A stretch of 25,088 nucleotides of DNA from JAIVGZ01 sp964552205 (GCA_964552205.1 CAZKFT010000028.1:1-25088); one strand, 5' to 3'; shown: positions 15,890-24,198, counted from the first letter of the stretch. Translations and numbers: made by a program. Notes: generated from the letters alone by a model not told the origin.

Positions 15890-16279
15890 ATGAACGCCTC
15901 CCCTAACAGAGATTTGGAAACCTTTCCGAACCCCACTCCAGGCCGGGATTTCACCATCCGGATTGACATGCCGGAGTTCACATGCCTGTGCCCGAAGACC
16001 GGCCAGCCGGACTTCGCGGAACTGCGTCTTGAGTACGTCCCCGACGAGCGCTGCGTGGAACTCAAGTCCCTGAAAATGTATATCTGGAGCTATCGCAACG
16101 AGGGCGCCTTCCATGAGGCCGTCACCAACCAGATCCTCGACGACCTGGTCAGGGCCACGGAGCCCCGGTTCATGCGGCTCACAGCCGAGTTCAATGTCCG
16201 TGGCGGCATCTATACCCAAGTGGTCGCGGAACACCGCGCCAAGGACTGGCAGCCACCCACCGAAGTCACCCTGCCGTGA
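15890..16279 (+). CDS. queF: NADPH-dependent preQ0 reductase QueF, short (unimodular) type
   Basis: A 129-residue T-fold enzyme reducing the nitrile of 7-cyano-7-deazaguanine (preQ0) to 7-aminomethyl-7-deazaguanine (preQ1) in queuosine synthesis. The catalytic cysteine is Cys34 in CLCPKTGQPDFAEL, with Asp41. The NADPH-binding QueF motif ELKSLKMYI is at 57-65, followed by HEAVTNQI. This is the B. subtilis YkvM-like short form; E. coli QueF is about twice as long with a tandem fold. The gene starts 27 bp from smc without a ribosome site and ends 49 bp before dksA. Confidence 0.93.
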   Translation: MNASPNRDLETFPNPTPGRDFTIRIDMPEFTCLCPKTGQPDFAELRLEYVPDERCVELKSLKMYIWSYRNEGAFHEAVTNQILDDLVRATEPRFMRLTAEFNVRGGIYTQVVAEHRAKDWQPPTEVTLP

Positions 16280-16294
16280 CAAGCCTTTCCGGTA

Positions 16295-16300
16295 TATAAT
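16295..16300 (+). promoter_or_regulatory. -10 element of the dksA promoter with GC-rich discriminator
   Basis: An exact TATAAT just after the queF stop, followed by CCGGCCCC. With initiation about seven bases on, the leader is about 20 nt and includes AGGAG at 16317-16321. A very GC-rich discriminator is the hallmark of promoters inhibited by ppGpp and DksA, and E. coli dksA is known to be autoregulated. No good -35 hexamer is visible at 16-18 bp. Confidence 0.5.
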
Positions 16301-16328
16301 CCGGCCCCTCTAAATCAGGAGCGTGCGT

Positions 16329-16949
16329 ATGGCCGCCAAGAAGAAGACCGCGAAGAAGGCTGCGGTCAAGAAAAAGACATCCAAGAAGGCACCGGTTGCC
16401 AAGAAGAAGGCGCCTGCCAAAAAGAAAGCGCCTGCGAAGGCCGCTGCCAAGAAAGCTGCGCCCAAGAAAGCGACTGCGAAGAAGAAGGTACCTGCCAAGA
16501 AGAAGTCGGCCTTCGTCAAGGTCGCAGCCCCCTCGGGTCCCGCCAAGATGCGCGCACCCTATCAACAGGGCAAGACCGAAGACTACATGAGCGACGACAT
16601 GAAGGCCCACTTCCGTGCCAGTCTGATGTCGTGGAAGCAGGAGCTCATGGAAGAAGTGGACCGCACCGTGCACCATATGCAGGATGAAGCGGCCAACTTC
16701 CCGGACCCGAACGATCGTGCCACGCAGGAATCGGAGTTCTCGCTAGAACTGCGTACCCGTGACCGCGAGCGCAAGCTGATCAAGAAGATCGACGAGGCGC
16801 TGACCTCGATCGAGTCAGACGACTACGGCTATTGCGAGACTTGCGGTGTCGAAATCGGCGTGCGTCGTCTTGAGGCGCGCCCGACCGCAACGCAATGCAT
16901 CGACTGCAAGACCCTCGACGAAATCCGCGAGAAACAGATGGGTGGTTAA
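16329..16949 (+). CDS. dksA: RNA polymerase-binding transcription factor DksA with Lys/Ala-rich N-terminal tail
   Basis: A 206-residue DksA (E. coli: 151). Residues 2-62 are almost only Lys, Ala and Pro, in repeats such as AKKKAP and KKAAPKK, like a histone H1 or AlgP tail. The DksA core follows: a coiled coil carrying the tip motif DPNDRA (126-131), whose acidic residues act in the RNAP secondary channel with ppGpp, and a four-cysteine zinc finger (Cys169, Cys172, Cys190, Cys193). ATG at 16329 has AGGAG seven bases upstream; the GTG at 16323 lies too close to it. Regulates stringent-response transcription. The tail is probably disordered and could bind nucleic acid (inference). gluQ overlaps its end, as in the E. 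coli dksA-gluQ pair. Confidence 0.95.
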   Translation: MAAKKKTAKKAAVKKKTSKKAPVAKKKAPAKKKAPAKAAAKKAAPKKATAKKKVPAKKKSAFVKVAAPSGPAKMRAPYQQGKTEDYMSDDMKAHFRASLMSWKQELMEEVDRTVHHMQDEAANFPDPNDRATQESEFSLELRTRDRERKLIKKIDEALTSIESDDYGYCETCGVEIGVRRLEARPTATQCIDCKTLDEIREKQMGG

Positions 16950-17733
16950 AGGCCGCTTTGCGCCTTCGCCCACCGGGCCCCTCCACTTCGGTTCACTGGT
17001 AGCCGCGACTGGTAGCTACATCGACGCCCGTCTGCGAGGTGGCGAATGGCTGGTCCGCATCGAGGACCTTGACCCACCCCGCGAGGTCCCGGGGGCTGCC
17101 GACCGCATTCTCTTCGACCTCGAGCGCTTCGGCTTCCGATGGGACGGCGAGGTGCTGTACCAGTCCACTCGCGACGCAGCCTACCAAGCAGCCCTCCAAC
17201 AGCTCATCGATGCTGGTCATGCCTACCCCTGCGCATGCTCACGCCGCGAGATCGCCGACAGCGCCATCAACGGCATCGAAGGCCCCATCTATCCCGGCAC
17301 TTGCCGCGCCGGGCTCCCGCCGGGCAAGGAAGGTCGCGCATGGCGCGTGCGAACCAGCGGCGAGTTGGAGCGCAACATCGGTGATTTTGTTGTCAAGCGC
17401 GCGGACGGCTTCTGGGCTTACCAGCTGGCGGTCGTTGTGGATGATGCGTTCCAGGCAATCACGCATGTCGTTCGCGGCCGCGACTTGGAAGAATCCACGC
17501 CGCGCCAAATGCATTTGCAGAAACTGCTAGGGTATCCCCACCCGGTGTACACCCACCTCCCAGTGGTTCTGGATACGGATGGTCGTAAGCTCTCCAAAAG
17601 CACCGGCGCACACCCGCTTGGACCGGGGTACGAGGTTGCAGCCCTATGGGATGCCTTGGATTTCCTTGGTCGCAACCCGCCACCGGAGTTGAAGACCGGT
17701 ACGGTGGCGGCGCTATGGGCTTGGGCGTTGTAG
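16942..17733 (+). CDS. gluQ: Glutamyl-Q tRNA(Asp) synthetase
   Basis: A 263-residue paralogue of glutamyl-tRNA synthetase without the anticodon-binding domain. It glutamylates queuosine in the tRNA-Asp anticodon. Landmarks are GRFAPSPTGPLHFGSL (HIGH region), RIEDLDPPREVPGAA, a zinc site of CACS followed by YPGTC, YQLAVVVDDAFQAITHVVRG, and the KLSKS loop (DTDGRKLSKSTGA). The only suitable start is a GTG at 16942, overlapping the dksA stop by 8 bp and without a clear ribosome site, so translation is probably coupled. The C-terminus stops at WAWAL, somewhat short of the E. coli enzyme. Its last 21 bases overlap the convergent GNAT gene. Confidence 0.93.
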   Translation: MVKGRFAPSPTGPLHFGSLVAATGSYIDARLRGGEWLVRIEDLDPPREVPGAADRILFDLERFGFRWDGEVLYQSTRDAAYQAALQQLIDAGHAYPCACSRREIADSAINGIEGPIYPGTCRAGLPPGKEGRAWRVRTSGELERNIGDFVVKRADGFWAYQLAVVVDDAFQAITHVVRGRDLEESTPRQMHLQKLLGYPHPVYTHLPVVLDTDGRKLSKSTGAHPLGPGYEVAALWDALDFLGRNPPPELKTGTVAALWAWAL

Positions 17734-18201
17734 TGTGAAGACGAAGCAGTCGTCGTCCCCGAATCGTCGGCGCTCCACAAATCGGAACCCCAGTCGCTCG
17801 TAGAAACGATGTGCCTCGGTGTTGGACGCCAACGGGTCGATCAGGATGTGGGTAACGCGCGGGTCCGCAAAACAAATCTCGATTGCCTGCTTCATCATTT
17901 CTGTGCCGTAGCCCCGATTACGCGCATCTGCTTCCCCAATCCAGATATCGATGGCGCGCACGTGCCCGGTTACAGGACCCCAGTACTGATCCGGGTCGGT
18001 GACAGGGTTCATGACCTGCACGAATCCGATGGCATGGCCATCGTCCTCGGCGATGAACATTTCCCGCCAGTCGCCCGGGGTGGATAGTTCCTTGTCCCAA
18101 TCCCACCATTCGAGCGGTACGGAGGTCATGACCACAGGGTCGGTGTCCCAGCGTTTGAGCAGAGAAATATCTTCAGGTTTTGCGGCGCGTAGCGTCAGCA
18201 T
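17713..18201 (-). CDS. GNAT family N-acetyltransferase, AAC(6')-like
   Basis: A 162-residue acetyltransferase. It opens MLTLRAAKPEDISLLKRW and contains a WWDWD segment. The acetyl-CoA loop is in IDIWIGEADARNRGYGTEMM (RNRGYG), followed by LIDPLASNTEAHRFYERLGF. This arrangement resembles the aminoglycoside 6'-acetyltransferase/Acetyltransf_8-like branch, but most chromosomal members have unknown substrates and I make no resistance claim. ATG at 18201 is the first that gives a normal GNAT N-terminus. There is no ribosome site; TAAAAT lies 7 nt upstream. The gene diverges from acs across 36 bp. Confidence 0.85.
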   Translation of the reverse strand: MLTLRAAKPEDISLLKRWDTDPVVMTSVPLEWWDWDKELSTPGDWREMFIAEDDGHAIGFVQVMNPVTDPDQYWGPVTGHVRAIDIWIGEADARNRGYGTEMMKQAIEICFADPRVTHILIDPLASNTEAHRFYERLGFRFVERRRFGDDDCFVFTLQRPSP

Positions 18202-18208
18202 GTGCAGG

Positions 18209-18214
18209 ATTTTA
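18209..18214 (-). promoter_or_regulatory. Candidate -10 box of the GNAT gene
   Basis: Minus-strand TAAAAT (five of six consensus positions) ends 7 nt before the GNAT ATG, so the transcript would begin at or next to the start codon. There is no Shine-Dalgarno sequence and no clear -35. Confidence 0.4.
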
Positions 18215-18225
18215 ATCAAACCCGT

Positions 18226-18231
18226 TAAACT
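18226..18231 (+). promoter_or_regulatory. Candidate -10 box of acs
   Basis: Plus-strand TAAACT (four of six) ends 6 nt before the acs ATG at 18238, again implying a leaderless mRNA. The 36-bp spacer is AT-rich compared with its surroundings, as expected for a promoter. No -35 is recognised. Confidence 0.3.
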
Positions 18232-18237
18232 CGTCCC

Positions 18238-20163
<1,926 letters not shown>

Positions 20164-20169
<6 letters not shown>

Positions 20170-20607
20170 ATCGGGAGGAAACAGTTCATCACGAAGGACG
20201 ATGGCCTGGGGTGTTGGAATCCCAGGGCCAGAGCAGATTGATGTACTGAAGCTACCATCAGGCCTTAGATACCCGAATATCAGGTGCTCCCTTCCCTCCG
20301 TAAAGGAGACCCCGCACACGCAACACTGGATATCTATGCGCGAAGTGAGTTCCTCGGCCTCCCCACCCTTCCACATACGTAGCACCCGGAATGTGCTTTC
20401 CTCAATCATCTGACCGCTTCCCTGCTCGCGCCCCTCTGGCCGAATCACATTGATGACTCTGCCCAGGAACACGACGTCAGAACTTTCGTATGCCTCAGTG
20501 ATGGCTTCGATTGGGTCTGCTTTTGGCCGTGCGCAACTACACGCATCCGCTGCAGCCGAGAAAGACAGCAAAGCGAGGACTGTCAAACATAGAATGGTGG
20601 TTCTCAT
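20164..20607 (-). CDS. Secreted protein with TIMP/netrin-like cysteine pattern
   Basis: A 147-residue exported protein. The signal peptide (residues 1-22) would be cleaved so that the mature chain starts Cys-Ser-Cys. Mature cysteines fall at 1, 3, 73, 74, 76 and 103. Other landmarks are SSDVVFLGRVINV, FRVLRMWKG, CCVCGVSFTEGREHLIF and STSIC. The CxC start, the VFxGxV strand and cysteines near 70 and 100 recall the OB-fold NTR/TIMP module (TIMP disulfides 1-70 and 3-99). The motif ADAC does not fit a lipobox, so it is probably soluble and periplasmic or secreted. Start is supported by GGAGG five bases upstream. Function unknown; family assignment is from pattern only. Confidence 0.7.
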
Positions 20608-20631
20608 GTCAACCTCCAGAAGTCGGGGTTG

Positions 20632-21696
20632 TCAAAGTGTCGCCACATCCAGCACAAAGCGGTATTTTACGTCACCCTTGATCATGCGCTCGTAAGCCTC
20701 ATTGATGTCCTGAACGGGAATCACCTCGACGTCCGAGGTGATGCCGTGTTCGGCACAGTAGTCGAGCATTTCCTGCGTTTCCTGAATGCCCCCGATGAGC
20801 GAACCGGCCATCCGCTTGCGGCCCATAAGGAGCGAAAAGGCCGAGACACCGATGGGTTCATCCGGCGCACCGACCAGTGTGAGGGTGGCGTCCAGTTTGA
20901 GCAGACCCAGATAGGGATTCACATCATGCGGCGCTGACACCGTGTCGAGAATGAAGTCGAAGCTGAACATATGCGCCTTCATCTGTGCGGCGTCGTTGGA
21001 GAGCACCACTTCGTCCGCACCCAGACGGTGCGCATCCTCGATCTTGTTACGGGAAGTGGTGAACACCACGACATGGGCCCCGAATGCATGCGCGAACTTG
21101 ACGGCCATATGCCCTAGCCCGCCCAGGCCAATGACGCCGACCTTGTGACCCTTGGTGATACCCGCCCTACGCAAGGGTGACCAGGTCGTGATGCCTGCGC
21201 ACAGGAGCGGCGCCGCCCCGGCAGGGTCCAGTTTCTCCGAGACCTTCAACGTGAAAGCCTCGTCCACCACCACACTTTCCGAGTACCCGCCGTAAGTCAC
21301 ACCGCCAAGATGCTTGTCTGCGCCGTTGTAGGTGAATGTGGCAGGAGAGATACAGAACTGCTCGACGCCGGCTTCACACGCCGCACATTTCCTACAGGAA
21401 TCCACCATGCAGCCCACACCGGCAAGGTCGCCGACTTTGAATTTCGTGACGGCATCACCAACAGCAGTGACGCGCCCGACTATTTCGTGGCCCACCACAC
21501 AGGGATAGACGGTTGGCATGACGGCGTGCCATTCATCACGAACTTGGTGGAGGTCGGAGTGACATACGCCGCAAAAGAGTATGTCTATACGCACATCCGA
21601 CGGTGTGGGTTCACGTCGCGGAATATTGAGTGGAACCAAGGGTGTTTTTGCGCCCTTGGCTCCAAAGGCCTTGGCGGTGAACGTCGGTAGCGTCAT
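20632..21696 (-). CDS. Zinc-dependent NAD(P) alcohol dehydrogenase, YahK/cinnamyl alcohol dehydrogenase-like
   Basis: A 354-residue medium-chain dehydrogenase. Catalytic zinc ligands are Cys45 (GVCHSDLH), His70-Glu71 (GHEIVG) and a cysteine near 166 (PLLCAGITTW). Structural zinc ligands are Cys101, Cys104, Cys107 and Cys115. The Rossmann motif is GLGGLGH. It probably interconverts aldehydes and alcohols with NADP; the substrate is not evident. ATG at 21696 has AAGGAG in front, while the in-frame ATG at 21720 lies inside a hairpin and was rejected. Full length. No partner genes; the neighbour downstream is the TIMP-like gene on the same strand, 24 bp away. Confidence 0.9.
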   Translation of the reverse strand: MTLPTFTAKAFGAKGAKTPLVPLNIPRREPTPSDVRIDILFCGVCHSDLHQVRDEWHAVMPTVYPCVVGHEIVGRVTAVGDAVTKFKVGDLAGVGCMVDSCRKCAACEAGVEQFCISPATFTYNGADKHLGGVTYGGYSESVVVDEAFTLKVSEKLDPAGAAPLLCAGITTWSPLRRAGITKGHKVGVIGLGGLGHMAVKFAHAFGAHVVVFTTSRNKIEDAHRLGADEVVLSNDAAQMKAHMFSFDFILDTVSAPHDVNPYLGLLKLDATLTLVGAPDEPIGVSAFSLLMGRKRMAGSLIGGIQETQEMLDYCAEHGITSDVEVIPVQDINEAYERMIKGDVKYRFVLDVATL

Positions 21697-21704
21697 AGGT
21701 AGGG

Positions 21705-21734
21705 TTCTCCTTTTCCCCAACGATGCACTTGGGG
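21705..21734 (-). promoter_or_regulatory. Ribosome site and adjacent hairpin in the alcohol dehydrogenase leader
   Basis: On the minus strand, CCCCAA (21734-21729) can pair with TTGGGG (21720-21715) around an 8-base loop; AAGGAG begins about three bases later. The stem could stack next to or shield the ribosome site. It lacks a following T-run, so it is not a terminator. Confidence 0.3.
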
Positions 21735-21797
21735 TCAGTCCTCGTCAAGAACCCTGGGTGATTTCCAGTACCTGCAGCCAAAACGGCTTACCTAAAA

Positions 21798-22214
21798 TCA
21801 CTCAATGACGCGATGAAGGACGACCGAATACGGCTGGCGCCGATTCTTGCGGTCGAATTTAGCCCGTACCTCGTAAACCTTTCCGGGCTCCACAACGACG
21901 TCGATTGTGTTCCAACCCCGAGGCTCATTGGTCCGGCGCATCAGCGTATGCCGAGCATGGTCAGCAATGACTCGTACGGTTAGCGTATAACTACCCGGCC
22001 GCAGCCAGAACACCTCGCGCGCAGGGATGTTCGTGCCATTGATGGCGATAAACTGCACATCATAAATATCGTTGACACTACTGGCTGGGCCCCCATTCAC
22101 TTGCGCTGAGTGCTCGCCCGGGGTGGTCGTGCCCAGTGGCGTGTTCGCCACGGCAACACCCGAGCCCAGCAACAGGCCGGTGGCGGCAAGGAAGGTCACT
22201 ATTGCGGTTTTCAT
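21798..22214 (-). CDS. Secreted protein of unknown function
   Basis: A 138-residue protein beginning MKTAIVTFLAATGLLLGSG, a classical signal peptide probably cut after AVA. The mature part is beta-rich, with IPAREVFWLRPGSYTLTVRVI, where PGSYTL resembles sandwich-type domains that coat or bind ligands, and VVVEPGKVYEVRAKFDRK. No cysteines and no recognised domain. ATG at 22214 is preceded by GGAG at 8 bases and gives a positively charged signal N-terminus. An alternative ATG at 22247 overlaps the regulator stop (ATGA) with a strong GGAGG, but puts acidic residues ahead of the signal. Either way it is coupled to the upstream regulator. Confidence 0.65.
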   Translation of the reverse strand: MKTAIVTFLAATGLLLGSGVAVANTPLGTTTPGEHSAQVNGGPASSVNDIYDVQFIAINGTNIPAREVFWLRPGSYTLTVRVIADHARHTLMRRTNEPRGWNTIDVVVEPGKVYEVRAKFDRKNRRQPYSVVLHRVIE

Positions 22215-22243
22215 TTCAGTCACTCCATCCGTTGAATATGAGC

Positions 22244-23113
22244 TCATCGTGCCCCTCCGCTGCCTGCCGAACCATGGAATGCGGCAGAAATGTTCCTGAA
22301 ATTGTCCTGAAAGTCCTTGATGAGACGGTCAGCAGTCTCTGAAACCGGCAGGGATTCCGTGTCCGTCCAGTCCGCGCTGTGCGACCAAAGCACCCGCCCT
22401 GCCGGCATGTGCAGTAGGCGCGCGGTCACTGTCCATCTATCGCCGTCGATGCTCACCACCCCCTCCATGAGGAGGTTTACACCCAGATCCTCGGACACCG
22501 CGAGGGCGATATCGTCCCTGTCCGAGTAGGGACGCAGACTGGCCCGACCAATGAGAACCAGCCCGTCCAACTCCGCGCGCCAAAGCCGTGCGAGCATGGC
22601 ATCCGCCAACAGGATATCCAGGTTCTCTGTGGGCCCAGATCCAAACCGATCGAACGGGAGAATCGCAAGGGTCATTTCGGTAGGGTCATAAGGGACTTCC
22701 TCCTCCCCCACCCAGACCACGAGCAGCAGTGCGAGGAGGAGTACGATAACGACTGCGGAACCCACGATGGCAAGACCCAGTGGGTTGCGTTCGGCAGGTG
22801 CGGAATGGAAACGGTACCCACGCCGTGGAATCGTCTCAATGCAGGCCGGATCGCGCCCCACTTCACTAAGGTTCTTGCGAAGCTCCCTGAGCAAGGCCGC
22901 GAGGCCGGCCTCGAAATCCACTACCGTGCCCTCGTCCCATACCTTCCGATAAAGCGTTTCACGGTCGATGACTTCGCCGGGATGCTCGAGAAAGACTGCC
23001 AGCAGTCGCCCTACTTGTGGCCGAAGAGTCACCTCGACACCCGTAGCAGTGTTCTTGAGGCGGCCATCTCTGGCATCGAATCGCCACTCATCAAACTGGA
23101 AGGGTGTGTTCAT
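22244..23113 (-). CDS. Membrane-anchored winged-helix regulator (CadC/ToxR-like)
   Basis: A 289-residue protein. Residues 1-105 form an OmpR/PhoB-type winged helix (FQFDEWRFDARDGRL ... VTLRPQVGRLLAVFLEHPGEVIDRETLYRKVW ... PRRGYRF) without a receiver domain. One membrane helix lies at about 112-136. The remaining 150 residues are periplasmic and resemble the TolB-N/FlgO-like module (LAILPFDRFG, a LARLWRAELDGLVLIGR segment, and RVLWSHSADW). This is a one-component sensor with DNA-binding inside and sensing outside. ATG at 23113 has AAGG five bases upstream. It lies 7 bp after the VIT transporter gene, so it probably regulates that operon (inference). Confidence 0.85.
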   Translation of the reverse strand: MNTPFQFDEWRFDARDGRLKNTATGVEVTLRPQVGRLLAVFLEHPGEVIDRETLYRKVWDEGTVVDFEAGLAALLRELRKNLSEVGRDPACIETIPRRGYRFHSAPAERNPLGLAIVGSAVVIVLLLALLLVVWVGEEEVPYDPTEMTLAILPFDRFGSGPTENLDILLADAMLARLWRAELDGLVLIGRASLRPYSDRDDIALAVSEDLGVNLLMEGVVSIDGDRWTVTARLLHMPAGRVLWSHSADWTDTESLPVSETADRLIKDFQDNFRNISAAFHGSAGSGGAR

Positions 23114-23120
23114 AGCGACC

Positions 23121-23810
23121 TTAAACCGCAATACCGAATATATGTCCAACCAGCGCGGTGATGGCCATGGCCGCGGCCCCCCAGAAGGTCACACGCGCCG
23201 CCCCAAGGAGCATTGGGGCCCCTCCCGTTCTAGCGGCTACAGCTCCTAGAGAGCCCAATGAAACCAGCGAGGCGATGGCAATGGCCGGAATCTGCATAGG
23301 GCCGGTCACGTACCACGCCACCAGCAGCGGTAAGGCCGCACCCAAGGTGAACATGGTTGCTGAATAAAGGGCTGCCTGGACGGGCCGTGCCGTCATGATC
23401 TCGGAGATACCGATCTCATCGCGTGCATGTGCCCCGAGCGCATCGTGGTCCATCAGCTGTTTCGCCACTTTGGCCGCGAGTTCCGGGGTCAGACCCCGGC
23501 GCTCATAGATGTGTGCCAACTCCACCAGTTCCCCTTCGTAATTCTCCTCCAATGCCTGTTCTTCCAGGCGCAGGTCGGCTTTTTCGGTATCCGATTGTGA
23601 ACTGACCGAGACATATTCGCCGGCCGCCATGGACATCGCCCCGGCCACCAAGCCTGCGACACCGGCAATCAGGATGGTGTCCTGGGTAGCGGTCGCGGCC
23701 GCAACGCCGATAACCAGACTGGAGATGGATACGATGCCGTCGTTCGCACCGAGAACCGCCGCCCGGAGCCAGCCAGTGCGATGGGATTTATGGATTTCGT
23801 GGTGGGTCAA
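23121..23810 (-). CDS. VIT1/CCC1 family metal transporter
   Basis: A 229-residue membrane protein with five predicted helices. The family signature LRAAVLGANDGIVSISSLVIGVAAA is near residues 15-39, then MSMAAGEYVSVSSQSDTEKAD (second signature), an acidic metal-binding-type helical region in the middle (EEQALEENYEGELVEL) and three C-terminal helices. Relatives (plant VIT1, yeast CCC1) move Fe2+ or Mn2+ out of the cytosol. No ATG is available; I chose TTG at 23810, which has GGAGA at good spacing, over TTG at 23816, where the same site would be too close. First gene of a three-gene unit with the regulator and secreted protein. Confidence 0.88.
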   Translation of the reverse strand: MTHHEIHKSHRTGWLRAAVLGANDGIVSISSLVIGVAAATATQDTILIAGVAGLVAGAMSMAAGEYVSVSSQSDTEKADLRLEEQALEENYEGELVELAHIYERRGLTPELAAKVAKQLMDHDALGAHARDEIGISEIMTARPVQAALYSATMFTLGAALPLLVAWYVTGPMQIPAIAIASLVSLGSLGAVAARTGGAPMLLGAARVTFWGAAAMAITALVGHIFGIAV

Positions 23811-23871
23811 CGCCAATCTCCAAAGTGCCCTCCCGCACAGAGTATCCCATCAGACTTGCCTATCTTAAGGT

Positions 23872-24045
23872 ATGTCTTTCGGAATCTATATTGTCGGCTA
23901 CATCATCTTCATCGTCGGGGCCGCCATCGGCGCCCACCTGCTGGATGTTCCCCCACAGTGGATTGGCGTGGGCGTACTCTGCTTCATCGGTTTGGCGGTC
24001 GTCCATGGTGTCACCGCCACCCGGCAGAAAGACAATCCCAACTAG
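23872..24045 (+). CDS. Small two-helix membrane protein (57 aa)
   Basis: Too short for most gene finders. It starts MSFGIYIVGYIIFIVGAAIG, turns at HLLDVPPQW, has a second helix WIGVGVLCFIGLAVVHGV and ends in a polar tail TRQKDNPN. Two hydrophobic helices joined by a short turn and a charged C-terminus make a convincing inner-membrane microprotein; I recall similar conserved hypothetical proteins in gammaproteobacteria. AAGG immediately precedes the ATG at suboptimal spacing. It diverges from the VIT transporter gene and ends 9 bp from the convergent DUF3096 gene. Function unknown. Confidence 0.7.
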   Translation: MSFGIYIVGYIIFIVGAAIGAHLLDVPPQWIGVGVLCFIGLAVVHGVTATRQKDNPN

Positions 24046-24054
24046 CGTTGCACC

Positions 24055-24198
24055 TCAGACAGCAAGATTGAACAGCCCCACAATACCGATGAAAATCAGG
24101 TACGCGGCAACAATGTAATTGAGCAGCCTGGGCATGATGAGAATCAGGATGCCGGCGATCAGAGATACTATTGGAGTGAGACCCAGTGTGATGCTCAT
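24055..24198 (-). CDS. DUF3096 family small membrane protein (47 aa)
   Basis: A 47-residue protein, opening MSITLGLTPIVSLIAGILIL and continuing through MPRLLNYIVAAYLIFIGIVGLF. It is nearly the whole DUF3096 consensus as I know it: two short hydrophobic helices around an MPRLLNY turn. Function of the family is unknown. The ATG at 24198 is preceded by AAGGA at six bases. Too short to be listed by a 60-residue ORF cutoff. Nothing further is recognised in the 77 bp between it and the next minus-strand gene upstream. Confidence 0.82.
   Translation of the reverse strand: MSITLGLTPIVSLIAGILILIMPRLLNYIVAAYLIFIGIVGLFNLAV

Noticed and set aside
15863..16282. 140-codon N-terminal extension of the SMC reading frame
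   Set aside because: It runs antisense through the whole of queF; the canonical SMC N-terminus begins at the ATG at 15862.
16323..16520. Lysine-codon repeat tract as a tandem repeat or mobile element
   Set aside because: The repeats are irregular codon repeats within dksA with no inverted ends or unit length; they are explained by the protein tail.
21771..21797. AGCC/GGCT hairpin after the secreted-protein gene as a terminator
   Set aside because: The stem is only 4 bp and no T-run follows on the minus strand.
23114..23149. Upstream ATG (23149) for the winged-helix regulator
   Set aside because: It would overlap the end of the VIT gene and add residues ahead of the first winged-helix strand; ATG 23113 has its own ribosome site.
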